A stretch of 64,000 nucleotides of DNA from Candidatus Leptofilum gracile (GTDB lineage Bacteria; Chloroflexota; Anaerolineae; Promineifilales; Promineifilaceae): contig JADJOJ010000009.1 of NCBI GenBank assembly GCA_016713825.1, forward strand, positions 124,001 through 188,000. Reading direction: 5' to 3'. A model generated the notes under the pieces. That model was not told where the DNA came from. It ran no database searches and saw only the letters and a list, made by a program, of their open reading frames with translations. A program made the position numbers and the translations under genes. Below, in pieces: positions 24,936 through 34,218 of the stretch. How positions within the stretch are numbered: the stretch's first letter is position 1; every line of letters begins with the position of its first letter.

Positions 24936-24974
24936 GTTTGGCGGCGAAAGATTAGACAATCTAAGGTAAACAGA

Positions 24975-25760
24975 ATGCCAACCGCAAATTTAGAAACAAT
25001 CGCACTTTATTATGAAGAGCAAGGGGCGGGAGAGCCGCTGATTTTGCTGCACGGGTTGGGGGCAGACGGCCGTTCCTGGGAATACCAGCGTGCCTCTTTT
25101 GCCGAACAGTACCGGGTGATTGTTGTGGATGTGCGCGGACACGGCCGTTCCGCCAAGCCACCCGGCCCCTACAGCGTCCCCCAATTTGCCGCCGACATTT
25201 TTGCCCTGCTGGATCAGCTGCACATTGACCGGTTTCACCTGCTCGGCCTTTCCATGGGCGGCATGATTGGCTTCCAAATGGCCGTCGAGCAGCCGGAGCG
25301 ATTCAAAAGCCTCACGGTGGTCAACAGCGGCCCGGAGCTGATTGCCCAAAATTGGAAAGAACGATGGCAAATTTTGCAACGGCGGCTGGTGCTTAACTTC
25401 ACCTCGATGGAGAAAATCGGCGAATTTATTGGCGAACGGCTCTTCCCAGAGCCGCACCAGGCGCATTACAAAGAACTGTTTGTGCAGCAAATGGGGGAGA
25501 ATGATCCCCAGGCGTACAAAGCCGCCACCAACGCGCTGCTCGGCTGGAGCGTGCGGGCGCAGCTGGGGCGCATTCAATGCCCGGTGCTGGTCATCAGCGG
25601 CGACATGGATTACACGCCAGTGGCCAACAAGGAAGCGTACGTGCGGCAGATGCCCACGGCGCGGCTGCTGGTCATCGAAAACTCCCGCCACGCCACGCCC
25701 ATCGACCAACCTGAAGCGTTTAATACGGCCGTTCTCCACTTCCTCCACACGGTTGGCTAA
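24975..25760 (+). CDS. Alpha/beta hydrolase
   Basis: 261 residues. Canonical fold markers: oxyanion segment LILLHGLGADGRSW, nucleophile elbow GLSMGGMIG (Ser about 94), acid in ISGDMDYTPV and catalytic His in NSRHATPIDQPEAF. This is the general hydrolase group that includes 3-oxoadipate enol-lactonase and haloperoxidase-like esterases; no substrate can be read from the sequence. It is followed after 87 bp by a hydroxyacyl-CoA dehydrogenase-type gene in the same direction. A TATAAT at 25767-25772 suggests that the second gene has its own promoter. Confidence 0.85.
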   Translation: MPTANLETIALYYEEQGAGEPLILLHGLGADGRSWEYQRASFAEQYRVIVVDVRGHGRSAKPPGPYSVPQFAADIFALLDQLHIDRFHLLGLSMGGMIGFQMAVEQPERFKSLTVVNSGPELIAQNWKERWQILQRRLVLNFTSMEKIGEFIGERLFPEPHQAHYKELFVQQMGENDPQAYKAATNALLGWSVRAQLGRIQCPVLVISGDMDYTPVANKEAYVRQMPTARLLVIENSRHATPIDQPEAFNTAVLHFLHTVG

Positions 25761-25847
25761 AGTTGGGTATAATTCGTCCGATTTTGGACAGTCAGATTGG
25801 TTCAATCTCTGAGATTGAACCAACCTTTAGCGCAAAAAGGTTCTTGC

Positions 25848-26606
25848 ATGAAAGTAGTTATCGCCGGGGAATCTCCCTTTGTGGAACAGATGGGCCAGCT
25901 ATGTACCCAGGCCGGGCACGACACCGTGCTCTACCTGGTGGAGGATTTCACCTCTGCGCTGCACAGCGGCTACGCCATGCCCGACGCGGCCGGGGTGGAT
26001 GTGGCCATCGAGCTGCACAATGAATCTGCCGCCGCCAAAGAAGAACTGCTGGCCGCGCTCAGCGCCTTCATCCCACCAGATGCGCTGCTGCTGACGTCGG
26101 CATTGGCCACCAGCACCACCCAAGCCGCCGCCTGGGTGCCTAAGCCAGATCGCGTTGTCGGTTTTGGCATTGTGCCGCCGCTGCGCAAGGATGGCGGGAT
26201 GATTGAACTGGCGGTGGGGCTGCAAACGGCCGTATCCAGCCTGCAAAAAGCGCAAAAATTTGTAGACGGGTTGGGGTATGAAACGGCCGTTGTTGCCGAT
26301 GGCCCCGGCCTGGTGCGCGCCCGCACCGTTTGCTGCCTCATCAACGAAGCCGCCAGCGCCGTACTGGAAGGCGTCGCCACCCCCGCCGACATTGACCAGG
26401 CGATGAAGCTGGGCACCAACTACCCGTACGGTCCGCTAGAATGGGCCGATTACCTCGGCCTGGACACCGTGCTGGGGGTGATGAACGGCCTGTTCAACGA
26501 ATGGGGTGAGGATCGGTACCGCCCCTCGCCCTTGTTGAAACGGATGGTATTGGCGGGAAGATACGGCCGTAAATCCGGCGAAGGCTTCTTTAAATATGGA
26601 GATTAG
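25848..26606 (+). CDS. 3-hydroxyacyl-CoA dehydrogenase-like protein
   Basis: 252 residues from ATG 25848 with AAAAAGG seven bases upstream. The C-terminal dimerisation domain of 3-hydroxybutyryl/3-hydroxyacyl-CoA dehydrogenases is clear (GPGLVRARTVCCLINEA, ADIDQAMKLGTNYPYGPLEW, KSGEGFFKYGD). The N-terminal Rossmann part is short and its NAD motif is not standard: MKVVIAGESPFVEQMGQL instead of GxGxxG. NAD use is therefore doubtful, although the overall size is only slightly below the family norm (about 280). It may act in fatty-acid or butanoate metabolism, or have lost activity. Confidence 0.75.
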   Translation: MKVVIAGESPFVEQMGQLCTQAGHDTVLYLVEDFTSALHSGYAMPDAAGVDVAIELHNESAAAKEELLAALSAFIPPDALLLTSALATSTTQAAAWVPKPDRVVGFGIVPPLRKDGGMIELAVGLQTAVSSLQKAQKFVDGLGYETAVVADGPGLVRARTVCCLINEAASAVLEGVATPADIDQAMKLGTNYPYGPLEWADYLGLDTVLGVMNGLFNEWGEDRYRPSPLLKRMVLAGRYGRKSGEGFFKYGD

Positions 26607-26662
26607 AGATTGGAGATTGCTTCACCAAAATTCAATCTCTAATCTCCAGTCTCCAATCCCTT
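26599..26662. repeat. GGAGATTAGAGATT-word inverted repeat
   Basis: GGAGATTAGAGATTGGAGATT and AATCTCTAATCTCCAGTCTCC face each other. The repeat overlaps the 3' end of the dehydrogenase gene (it encodes the last residues) and recurs before leuS at 28057-28125. Confidence 0.75.
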
Positions 26663-26671
26663 ATTAACCAC

Positions 26672-26923
26672 ATGGCCATAAAATTCTGCCACATCTGCAA
26701 CAAAGACGATCGCTACGGACGAGGTCAAACCAGTGCCACCGCCCTGGCCAGCGGCATCGTCTGCCCCGTCTGCTTCCAGCCTACCTGCGGCAACCATTTG
26801 GGCACCGTGCGCTGGCGCTGGCGCAGCAATGGCGAAGTAGACGCCGCCCAGGTGTGCAAAGAATGCATCCGCAGCTACAAACACCGCGATTGGGACCGCT
26901 ACAGCCGCGACTGGATTAGTTAA
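26672..26923 (+). CDS. Small treble-clef zinc protein
   Basis: 83 residues. Metal ligands are arranged as CHIC near the start, CPVC at about residue 31, C-x3-H (TCGNH), then CKEC near residue 66, enough for two zinc sites. Basic and aromatic residues (RWRWRSNG, YKHRDWDRYSRDW) suggest a nucleic-acid or protein-binding role. No ribosome site is strong, as the upstream spacer is an inverted repeat. Family not recognised. Confidence 0.6.
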   Translation: MAIKFCHICNKDDRYGRGQTSATALASGIVCPVCFQPTCGNHLGTVRWRWRSNGEVDAAQVCKECIRSYKHRDWDRYSRDWIS

Positions 26924-26947
26924 TCGAAGATCTGGGTTTGTGATTTT

Positions 26948-27001
26948 GCGTGATGCGTGATGCGTGACCAAAATCAAATCACGCATCACGCATCACGCAT
27001 C
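26948..27001. repeat. GCGTGATGCGTGA inverted repeat
   Basis: TGCGTGATGCGTGATGCGTGA and the inverted CACGCATCACGCATCACGCA flank an AAATCAAA loop, between the zinc-protein gene and the end of the selenoprotein gene. A similar repeat precedes trhO. Confidence 0.75.
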
Positions 27002-27275
27002 ATTTTTGAGGATACGGCTCCACATCAGGCCCAATAAGCTCTTTGAACAGCTCTAGCACCTCGCCCGGCTCTGCATGACGCCCCAACTGCTTCTTCGAGT
27101 AGAGCATCTCGCCGTTCACCTTGCATTCAAACGCCCCCTTGCTGCCGGTAATAAAGGTAAACTCTGTGATAATGTGCTGGTAGTTGCTCAGAATATCATC
27201 CGCCACACGGACGGCGCGCGCTGCATAGTTTCAGGGCACGCAATATTCAAGCGTAATCGTATATTTTTTCTCCAT
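27000..27275 (-). CDS. SelW/Rdx-family selenoprotein (in-frame TGA read as Sec)
   Basis: 91 residues from ATG 27275, preceded by GGAGG seven bases upstream. Codon 15 (27231-27233) is TGA in the motif Cys12-Val-Pro-Sec15, exactly where the CxxU redox motif of SelW/SelT/SelH (Rdx) proteins lies: MEKKYTITLEYCVP, then U, then NYAARAVRVADDIL. The frame continues with no other stop through FITGSKGAFECKVNGEMLYS and GRHAEPGEVLELFKELIG, all typical of the family. A standard ORF caller starts too late, at GTG 27206, and loses the active site. A short hairpin after the TGA (CGCC / GGCG around 8 bases) could act as a bacterial SECIS. Thioredoxin-fold redox role, cytosolic; selA/selB/selC are not in the window. 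Confidence 0.85.
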
Positions 27276-27381
27276 GATTTTGCCTCCAGAGGTTTGTGCG
27301 CCACAGCTTTGTCTAAATCGGGTAAAAACAAACGGCGCAAAACGGGGTAGATTTTGCCAAGTATAAAGGGCTGGGGGAACC

Positions 27382-27410
27382 TTGACAACAACCCTCAGGT
27401 GGGCTACGAT
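27382..27410 (+). promoter_or_regulatory. Sigma-70 promoter of tRNA-Ala(CGC) and the T-box stem I
   Basis: TTGACA (27382-27387), 17-bp spacer, TACGAT (27405-27410), ending 13 bp before the tRNA. Confidence 0.8.
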
Positions 27411-27423
27411 CCCGTTCGCTCCC

Positions 27424-27496
<73 letters not shown>

Positions 27497-27528
27497 TCTG
27501 CACCGCACATTACAAAAAAAAATTGAAA

Positions 27529-27679
27529 GGCTGTGAACAGGAGTAGTAGGGTGATTGTAATTACCCAATTACTTAATTACAGGTAATTGAGTAATTAAGT
27601 AATTCGGTAAATTTTAGGCTAGAGAGTTGTGCCATTGGCTGAAAGCACAACAAAAACGTCCCGAACTCGCCTGGGAGCC
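27529..27679 (+). promoter_or_regulatory. Leucine T-box stem I, specifier CTC
   Basis: Basal helices GGCT (27529-27532) / AGCC (27676-27679) and CAGG (27538-27541) / CCTG (27670-27673) frame a specifier loop with AGTA (27542-27545) on one side and GAA-CTC on the other. The specifier codon CTC is at 27666-27668, a leucine codon that matches leuS downstream. AGAGAG (27621-27626) and the distal GTTGTGC / GCACAAC hairpin with GGCTGAAAGC (GNTG-type box) complete the classic stem I. A TAATTAC-type repeat (27548-27610) is inserted between AGTA and AGAGAG. Confidence 0.8.
27548..27610. repeat. TAATTAC-word repeat inside T-box stem I
   Basis: GTAATTACCCAATTACTTAATTAC and GGTAATTGAGTAATTAAGTAATT are inverted and fold on themselves, so stem I could still form around them. 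The same family occurs at 35768-35836, 38233-38294 and 54236-54312. Confidence 0.75.
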
Positions 27680-27698
27680 GCACCGGGGAACCGATTTC

Positions 27699-27785
27699 GG
27701 TAATCGGTGGTTGGTAAACGGTAATCAGTTAAATTGATTCATACTGTTCACCGATTACGGAATACCGATTACCAAACTAACCGGT
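27699..27785. repeat. CGGTAATCGGT-word repeat inside the T-box leader
   Basis: GGTAATCGGTGGTTGGTAAAC and CCGATTACGGAATACCGATTACC are inverted. Six-base arms CACCGG (27681-27686) and CCGGTG (27780-27785) just outside can pair, as though the repeat were inserted into an existing stem. Confidence 0.7.
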
Positions 27786-27839
27786 GACGAATTGCGCCCG
27801 TTACGCGCCAGAGTGGATGGTTTTGACGATTGAATATTT

Positions 27840-27868
27840 TTGCACAATGTGCGAAACTGGATTAAAAT
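27840..27868 (+). promoter_or_regulatory. Sigma-70 promoter of tRNA-Ala(GGC), inside the T-box leader
   Basis: TTGCAC (27840-27845), 17-bp spacer, TAAAAT (27863-27868), 28 bp before the tRNA. Transcripts from here contain the T-box antiterminator but lack stem I. Confidence 0.75.
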
Positions 27869-27896
27869 AGAAAGTCGTCAACTGTGAAATTGACAT

Positions 27897-27969
<73 letters not shown>

Positions 27970-27988
27970 CAAGAACAAATCATCAAAC

Positions 27989-28042
27989 AGAGTGGTACCG
28001 CGGAAGCCCCTTTCGTCTCTGAGCAGACGAGTGGGGCTTTTT
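27989..28042 (+). terminator. T-box antiterminator and competing leuS terminator
   Basis: The T-box sequence AGAGTGGTACCGCGG is at 27989-28003. TGGT would pair with a tRNA 3' end ACCA, fitting the A73 discriminator of tRNA-Leu. AGAG can pair with CTCT (28017-28020) to form the antiterminator. The competing terminator is AAGCCCC (28004-28010) plus CGTCT with AGACG plus GGGGCTT (28033-28039), then a T run. leuS begins at 28142. Confidence 0.88.
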
Positions 28043-28056
28043 GTTTGGCAACTGAG

Positions 28057-28125
28057 GAGATTAGAGATCGGAGATTGGAGATTATCTTCGGGCATAGTCT
28101 CCAATCTCTAATCTCCAATCTCTAA
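28057..28125. repeat. GGAGATTAGAGATC-word repeat before leuS
   Basis: GAGGAGATTAGAGATCGGAG and CTCCAATCTCTAATCTCCAATC face each other between the T-box terminator and the leuS ribosome site (ACAGGAGAAAC). Confidence 0.75.
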
Positions 28126-28141
28126 AAACAGGAGAAACAAG

Positions 28142-30589
<2,448 letters not shown>

Positions 30590-30597
30590 GGTTGTCG

Positions 30598-30666
30598 AAA
30601 AGATTTCAAAAGTCTTCGAGACGGTTTGTTTATCACCAGAGAGAAACAAGACTTTTGAAATCTACA
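30598..30666. mobile_element. MITE-like element, copy 2 (reverse orientation)
   Basis: Arms GATTTCAAAAGTC (30602-30614) and GACTTTTGAAATC (30650-30662). Its reverse complement reads GTGTAGATTTCAAAAGTCTT, then TTTCTCT-GGTGATAAAC, as in the element at 18452-18546. It follows the leuS stop and may serve as a 3' hairpin. Confidence 0.65.
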
Positions 30667-30676
30667 CGCGGCATGT

Positions 30677-30732
30677 AAGTGCCAGGCGCGGGGGTGAGAA
30701 AACCAGGATCGTTTGCCCCGTGTCTGGCACTT
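30677..30732. repeat. AAGTGCCAGG inverted repeat, second copy
   Basis: AAGTGCCAGGCGCGGGG and CCCCGTGTCTGGCACTT pair with two wobble positions. It is the same family as 1510-1574 and lies between the convergent ends of leuS and the minus-strand membrane protein gene. Confidence 0.75.
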
Positions 30733-30740
30733 TTAGATCG

Positions 30741-31082
30741 TTACCTTGGCTTTAGCGTTACCCGCCAGCTCACCAGGAACAGCAATCCCACGATGATCAA
30801 GGGGATGGGGATGGTGAGCATACGGCCGTTTGTCATCACCAAATAAACCACCGCCAGCGCCAAAAACAGGGCCGCGCCGACGCGCTCCCAGCGCCAGGCA
30901 ATCAGGATGGCAACAACCAGAATAAAGGTGGGCACCAGGTGCATAAACAGCGCCACCAGCGTCTCCCAAAAGCTGTACCCTTCACCAAACACATCCAAAG
31001 CCAAAAGGCTGATGAACACGGCAAACAAGATGCTCAACGCTCTGGGCAACCAGTAAAGCCAACGTTTTGTCGTTTCGTTCAT
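30741..31082 (-). CDS. Small four-helix membrane protein (DUF7670-like)
   Basis: 113 residues, four hydrophobic helices with short basic loops. The central motif AWRWERVGAALFLAL resembles GWRWEILGGSVTVLSL in the protein at 31682-32065, so the two are likely paralogues. Its ATG lies four bases inside the end of the upstream DDN-type gene (31079-31678), giving translational coupling. I believe this is the DUF7670 type seen in Chloroflexota, but I am not sure. Function unknown. Confidence 0.65.
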   Translation of the reverse strand: MNETTKRWLYWLPRALSILFAVFISLLALDVFGEGYSFWETLVALFMHLVPTFILVVAILIAWRWERVGAALFLALAVVYLVMTNGRMLTIPIPLIIVGLLFLVSWRVTLKPR

Positions 31083-31678
31083 GTTTCGTCCCCCTCGTCG
31101 TAAAGACGCCTAAACCAGAAAACAACCATACCCAGCAGCAAACTGGCCAGAACGGGCCACACCCACAGCAGATCTGCCTTGCCAGCGGCGGGCTGCGTTT
31201 TGGTAAAACGCATCAGTCGGTAACTTTTGGTAGCGGCGGCCAACTCCTCGTCGGACATGGTTTTGGGATGCACGCCAACGGCCGTTGCCGCAAAGCCACT
31301 GTTGATGAGCACCTGGCGCAAAATGGGCAGCGTGTTGGGTTGGTCGGTGATGTCGTGGGCGTGGGCGTGGAAACGGCCGTTTGGCAGCCAAATCTCCACG
31401 TCTGGATGGGCTAACAAATTGCGGTACCAGTGCGACACCGCGCCAAAGCCCGCCGTGCAGTAAACCTCGCCGCCGATCTCGGCATAATTCACCGGCGTTT
31501 GGCGCGTTTTGCCCGTCTTGCGGCCAACGTGCTGGATCACCATGATCCGCCCTACGCCCTCTGGCCAAAAGTTGATAAAGCGAGCCAGCCCCAGCCGCCA
31601 CATCAGCATCATGAAGCGGTTTAGCTGGCGAAACATCTGTCGCAAGTTTTGTTCAGTTTCTGGTGAAATTGTCGTCAT
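31079..31678 (-). CDS. DDN-type deazaflavin-dependent reductase with membrane tail
   Basis: 199 residues. Residues about 20-150 follow the split-barrel DDN/F420-dependent nitroreductase family: GVGRIMVIQHVGRKTGKTRQTPV, then YCTAGFGAVSHWYRNLLAHPDVEIWL. A hydrophobic helix near the C-terminus (LLWVWPVLASLLLGMVVFWF) would tether it to the membrane. Such proteins reduce quinones or other acceptors with F420H2; some members bind FMN or haem instead. It is flanked in one operon by two related small membrane proteins, and F420 genes lie a few kilobases downstream. Confidence 0.8.
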   Translation of the reverse strand: MTTISPETEQNLRQMFRQLNRFMMLMWRLGLARFINFWPEGVGRIMVIQHVGRKTGKTRQTPVNYAEIGGEVYCTAGFGAVSHWYRNLLAHPDVEIWLPNGRFHAHAHDITDQPNTLPILRQVLINSGFAATAVGVHPKTMSDEELAAATKSYRLMRFTKTQPAAGKADLLWVWPVLASLLLGMVVFWFRRLYDEGDET

Positions 31679-31681
31679 CGT

Positions 31682-32065
31682 TTAACCTATCCGAATGGTT
31701 TGCACCGGCTTTGGCTGGCTCAGCCCGCAGTACAAAAACAGAAAGCCCGGCAGGGCGAAGATAAGGAACCAGAGGCCGTCGGGGAATTGTCCGCTGGCGG
31801 CGTACATCACCTTGTAAAAGGCCAGCAAGCTCAGCACCGTTACCGAGCCGCCTAAAATTTCCCAGCGCCAGCCCAACAACAGGCCCACCGTAATGCCCAG
31901 CGGGAAGAAGATAAGCCCCCAGATTTCCGTGGGCGTGAGCTTTGCCAAATCCAGCTCCTCGCCAAAGAAGAAGAGCAGCAGTAATCCCAGGCTGGCCAAA
32001 CTGCCCAATCGGGCCAGCCAGCGGGCCACAACCACGCTTTGTTTTGACTTTTTTTGACCGACCAT
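31682..32065 (-). CDS. Small membrane protein, paralogue of 30741-31082
   Basis: 127 residues from ATG 32065 with AGGAG eight bases upstream; an upstream in-frame start would include repeat-encoded residues and is unlikely. Four hydrophobic helices, and the GWRWEILGG motif shared with the third gene of the operon. Three bases separate its stop from the next ATG. The operon membrane protein - DDN protein - membrane protein suggests a membrane-bound reductase unit. Confidence 0.65.
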   Translation of the reverse strand: MVGQKKSKQSVVVARWLARLGSLASLGLLLLFFFGEELDLAKLTPTEIWGLIFFPLGITVGLLLGWRWEILGGSVTVLSLLAFYKVMYAASGQFPDGLWFLIFALPGFLFLYCGLSQPKPVQTIRIG

Positions 32066-32079
32066 GATTTTTCTCCTGA

Positions 32080-32142
32080 GTGAACCTTCAGGAGGATGCT
32101 CAATCAATTTGAGCTTGTGCCAATTCTCCCGGAGGTTGGTTA
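32080..32142. repeat. AACCTTCAGGAGG / CTCCCGGAGGTT inverted repeat
   Basis: Imperfect palindromic pair of the CCTCCGGGAGG family just upstream of the minus-strand operon start; related copies are at 16022 and 35158. Confidence 0.6.
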
Positions 32143-32254
32143 AGATCATGGTACATCTTTTCAAATGGGTGGATTAGTGAGGAACGGCCGTTTACAACCT
32201 AACAAACCTCACTTCCCATTCGCCAAAAAAGCTGGTACCCGCCATAATTGCGCC

Positions 32255-32839
32255 ATGAGTGAAAAGTCCGTGCCTTCCGTGCCCCAAACCATCGAAACCG
32301 AACGCCTGCTCATCCGCGCCCCGCGCCCCGGCGACGGCAAAGCGCTCTACGACGCCATCATGCAGTCCAAAGACCACCTCTCCGCCTGGCTCACCTGGGC
32401 CAGTTGGCCCAACCTCTCCATCCGGCGAGCCGAAGCCTCCGTCCTGCGCAATCGAGACCGTTACCTCAATGGCGACGATATGACCATGTTTATTTTCCTC
32501 AAGCAGAGCAACACGCTTATCGGCGGCAGCGGCCTGCATGACCCCGATTGGAAGGTGCCCAAATTTGAGATTGGCTACTGGCAGCACGTGGCCTACGGCG
32601 GTCACGGCTACATGACCGAAGCCGTCAACGCCATTGCCGACCTCGCTTTTACCCAGCTGGGTGCCCGGCGCTTGCATTTGGAATGTTATCCCCACAACGA
32701 GCGCAGCATTCGCCTGGCGCAGCGCTGTGGCTTCCACCTGGAGGCTCGCCTGGCCAACTACCGCCGCCACCACCAAACCAACGTCCTCCACGACTGGCTC
32801 ATCTTCGCCCGTTTGCCCGCGCATCAAACAACCTTCTAA
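32255..32839 (+). CDS. RimJ/RimL-type N-acetyltransferase
   Basis: 194 residues from ATG 32255. GNAT fold markers of the RimJ/RimL branch: TERLLIRAPRPGDGKALYDAI at the start, FEIGYWQHVAYGGHGYMTEAV (acetyl-CoA-binding loop), then RRLHLECYPHNERSIRLAQRCGFHLEA, and the usual end VLHDWLIFAR. It transfers acetyl to the amino group of a protein N-terminus or a small molecule; the substrate is not predictable. CATAAT lies exactly six bases before ATG, with no ribosome site, so the transcript is probably leaderless. Confidence 0.9.
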   Translation: MSEKSVPSVPQTIETERLLIRAPRPGDGKALYDAIMQSKDHLSAWLTWASWPNLSIRRAEASVLRNRDRYLNGDDMTMFIFLKQSNTLIGGSGLHDPDWKVPKFEIGYWQHVAYGGHGYMTEAVNAIADLAFTQLGARRLHLECYPHNERSIRLAQRCGFHLEARLANYRRHHQTNVLHDWLIFARLPAHQTTF

Positions 32840-32895
32840 CCGCGCTTTCTTAGCGCGTAAATTGCGGATCAATCTAATTTTTCGACATAGGTTTG

Positions 32896-33044
32896 GTAGG
32901 GGCGAGGCGGTGGCGAAAGATGTTTGATATGACAAATGATCTGGTCTCGCCACCGCCTCGCCCAAAATTGTGGCAGCAGGGCGAGGCAATCGGAGAGAAG
33001 ATCGTTTGCTGGGCAAAGATCGTGGCCGATTGCCTCGCCCCTAC
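32896..33044. mobile_element. 149-bp MITE-like element of nested GGGCGAGGC palindromes
   Basis: Outer 13-bp arms GTAGGGGCGAGGC (32896-32908) and GCCTCGCCCCTAC (33032-33044). Inside are two further arms, so the element is two head-to-head hairpins: GGCGAGGCGGTGGCGA with TCGCCACCGCCTCGCC, and GGGCGAGGCAATCGG with CCGATTGCCTCGCCC. It has no ORF. This, with about 50 bp on each side, fills the 295-bp gap before the pentapeptide gene. Confidence 0.75.
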
Positions 33045-33134
33045 AGTTGCCGATTTTATTTCTGATAGTGCAACTCGTTACCGGTCAAAGCGTATAGTAA
33101 GCATTACCAATTGTTTTCACTTTAAGGCGCTTAA

Positions 33135-33674
33135 ATGTCTGGCTTGTTTGACGCATTCTTTGACTTGTTGGTGGATGGTGGATCTGCCATCCTGAATCTT
33201 ATTATCGAAAACAGGCAAGAAAAACGTGATTTGCAAGCGTTGATGGTTCAGCAACGAGAAGAACATGCCACCATCGTCCGGCAGATGGCAACGCGGGGCA
33301 AAAGCCGCAGTTTCCGCGGTTTCGATCTCACTGGCGCCACTCTGGATAACCTTGATCTGGCAGCGGTTGATCTGACGGAGGCCAGTTTTCGCAATGCACA
33401 GGTGTTCCAGACAGATTTTCAAGAAGCAGATCTAACCGGCGCTGATTTTTCTGGCGCTTATTTGGTGGATATCAACTTCGCCAGGGCTAATTTGAGCCAG
33501 GCAGATTTTACAGAGGCCATCTTGCAGAATGTCGATTTTAGTCAGGCAAATTTGCGGGGTGCAGAGCTTTCCTTAACCAAAGAATTGATTGGGTGCACCT
33601 GGAACGGTGCTTACATAAACTCGAAAACTGAGTTAGTACAAGAAATTAGAAGTAATATTTTTGATAGTTTGTAA
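33135..33674 (+). CDS. Pentapeptide-repeat protein with helical N-terminus
   Basis: 179 residues. A hydrophobic/amphipathic start (LFDAFFDLLVDGGSAILNLI) leads to a charged coiled segment (ENRQEKRDLQALMVQQREEH), then about 16 pentapeptide repeats of the A(D/N)LxG type from residue 60 to 150 (DLTGATLDNLDLAAVDLTEA, ADFSGAYLVDINFARANLSQ), forming a right-handed quadrilateral beta-helix. Such proteins can mimic DNA or act as scaffolds; no family is specific here. The next gene starts 12 bp downstream with GGAG. Confidence 0.85.
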   Translation: MSGLFDAFFDLLVDGGSAILNLIIENRQEKRDLQALMVQQREEHATIVRQMATRGKSRSFRGFDLTGATLDNLDLAAVDLTEASFRNAQVFQTDFQEADLTGADFSGAYLVDINFARANLSQADFTEAILQNVDFSQANLRGAELSLTKELIGCTWNGAYINSKTELVQEIRSNIFDSL

Positions 33675-33686
33675 GGAGTAAAAACG

Positions 33687-34142
33687 ATGACCGAAGAAAC
33701 AACCCCCAGCGTTGAAGAAATTAAAGCACGTTTGAAGGTAGAAGTTCCTGTTGAGGAAGAAGAAGTCACGAAGGCCGAAGCGCAAAATCCGGATGTGACG
33801 GAGGAACTGCGGGAATTTGGCAAGCAGTTTGCCGACACCATCCGCAGCGCCTGGAACAGCACGGAGCGGCAGCGTCTGGAAACGGAGCTGCGCGACGGGA
33901 TGCGCTCGTTTGCCGACGAGGTAGACAAGGCGATTCAAGAAATCAAGAAAAGCCCGGCGGCCGAACGGGTGAAGACAGAAGCGGTACACGTGCGCGAAAA
34001 AGTAGAAACCAGCGACGTGGGCCACAAAGCTCGCGCAGGTGTCGCCACTGGCCTGCAGCGCCTCAGCGAACAGCTGGCCAGGCTGGCCGAGCGGTTTACG
34101 CCTGTGGAGAAGTCTGCTTTTGAAGAAGAAAGTAACCAGTAA
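33687..34142 (+). CDS. Charged helical protein, likely coiled coil
   Basis: 151 residues, rich in Glu, Lys, Arg and Ala, with no membrane segment. Central heptad-like helix (FGKQFADTIRSAWNSTERQR, ELRDGMRSFADEVDKAIQEI) and a second one with LQRLSEQLARLAERF. It looks like a phasin or stress-type amphipathic protein rather than an enzyme. GTAAGGAGT seven bases upstream of ATG couples it to the pentapeptide gene. Its last codons (ESNQ) run into the AGTAATCAGT repeat. Function unknown. Confidence 0.7.
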   Translation: MTEETTPSVEEIKARLKVEVPVEEEEVTKAEAQNPDVTEELREFGKQFADTIRSAWNSTERQRLETELRDGMRSFADEVDKAIQEIKKSPAAERVKTEAVHVREKVETSDVGHKARAGVATGLQRLSEQLARLAERFTPVEKSAFEEESNQ

Positions 34143-34218
34143 TCAGTAACCAGTAATCAGTAATCCGTTATCGGTAATCGGTGAGTGACTGACCACCGAT
34201 TACCGATAACCGTTCACC
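34137..34218. repeat. AGTAATCAGT/CGATTACCG-word repeat
   Basis: AGTAATCAGTAACCAGTAATC and GACCACCGATTACCGATAACC are in inverted relation. The repeat overlaps the 3' ends of both convergent genes. Confidence 0.75.

Noticed and set aside
27548..27610. Repeat arrays in spacers as CRISPR
   Set aside because: Units are 8-10 bp, degenerate and palindromically arranged, with no unique spacers and no cas genes.
27836..27896. AGAGTGGATGG near 27810 as a second T-box
   Set aside because: The ACC of the T-box core is missing and no antiterminator partner or terminator follows.
32140..32254. Upstream in-frame start for the acetyltransferase gene at 32165
   Set aside because: The added residues are encoded by repeat-like DNA and do not fit the RimJ/RimL N-terminus; the -10 box lies between it and ATG 32255.
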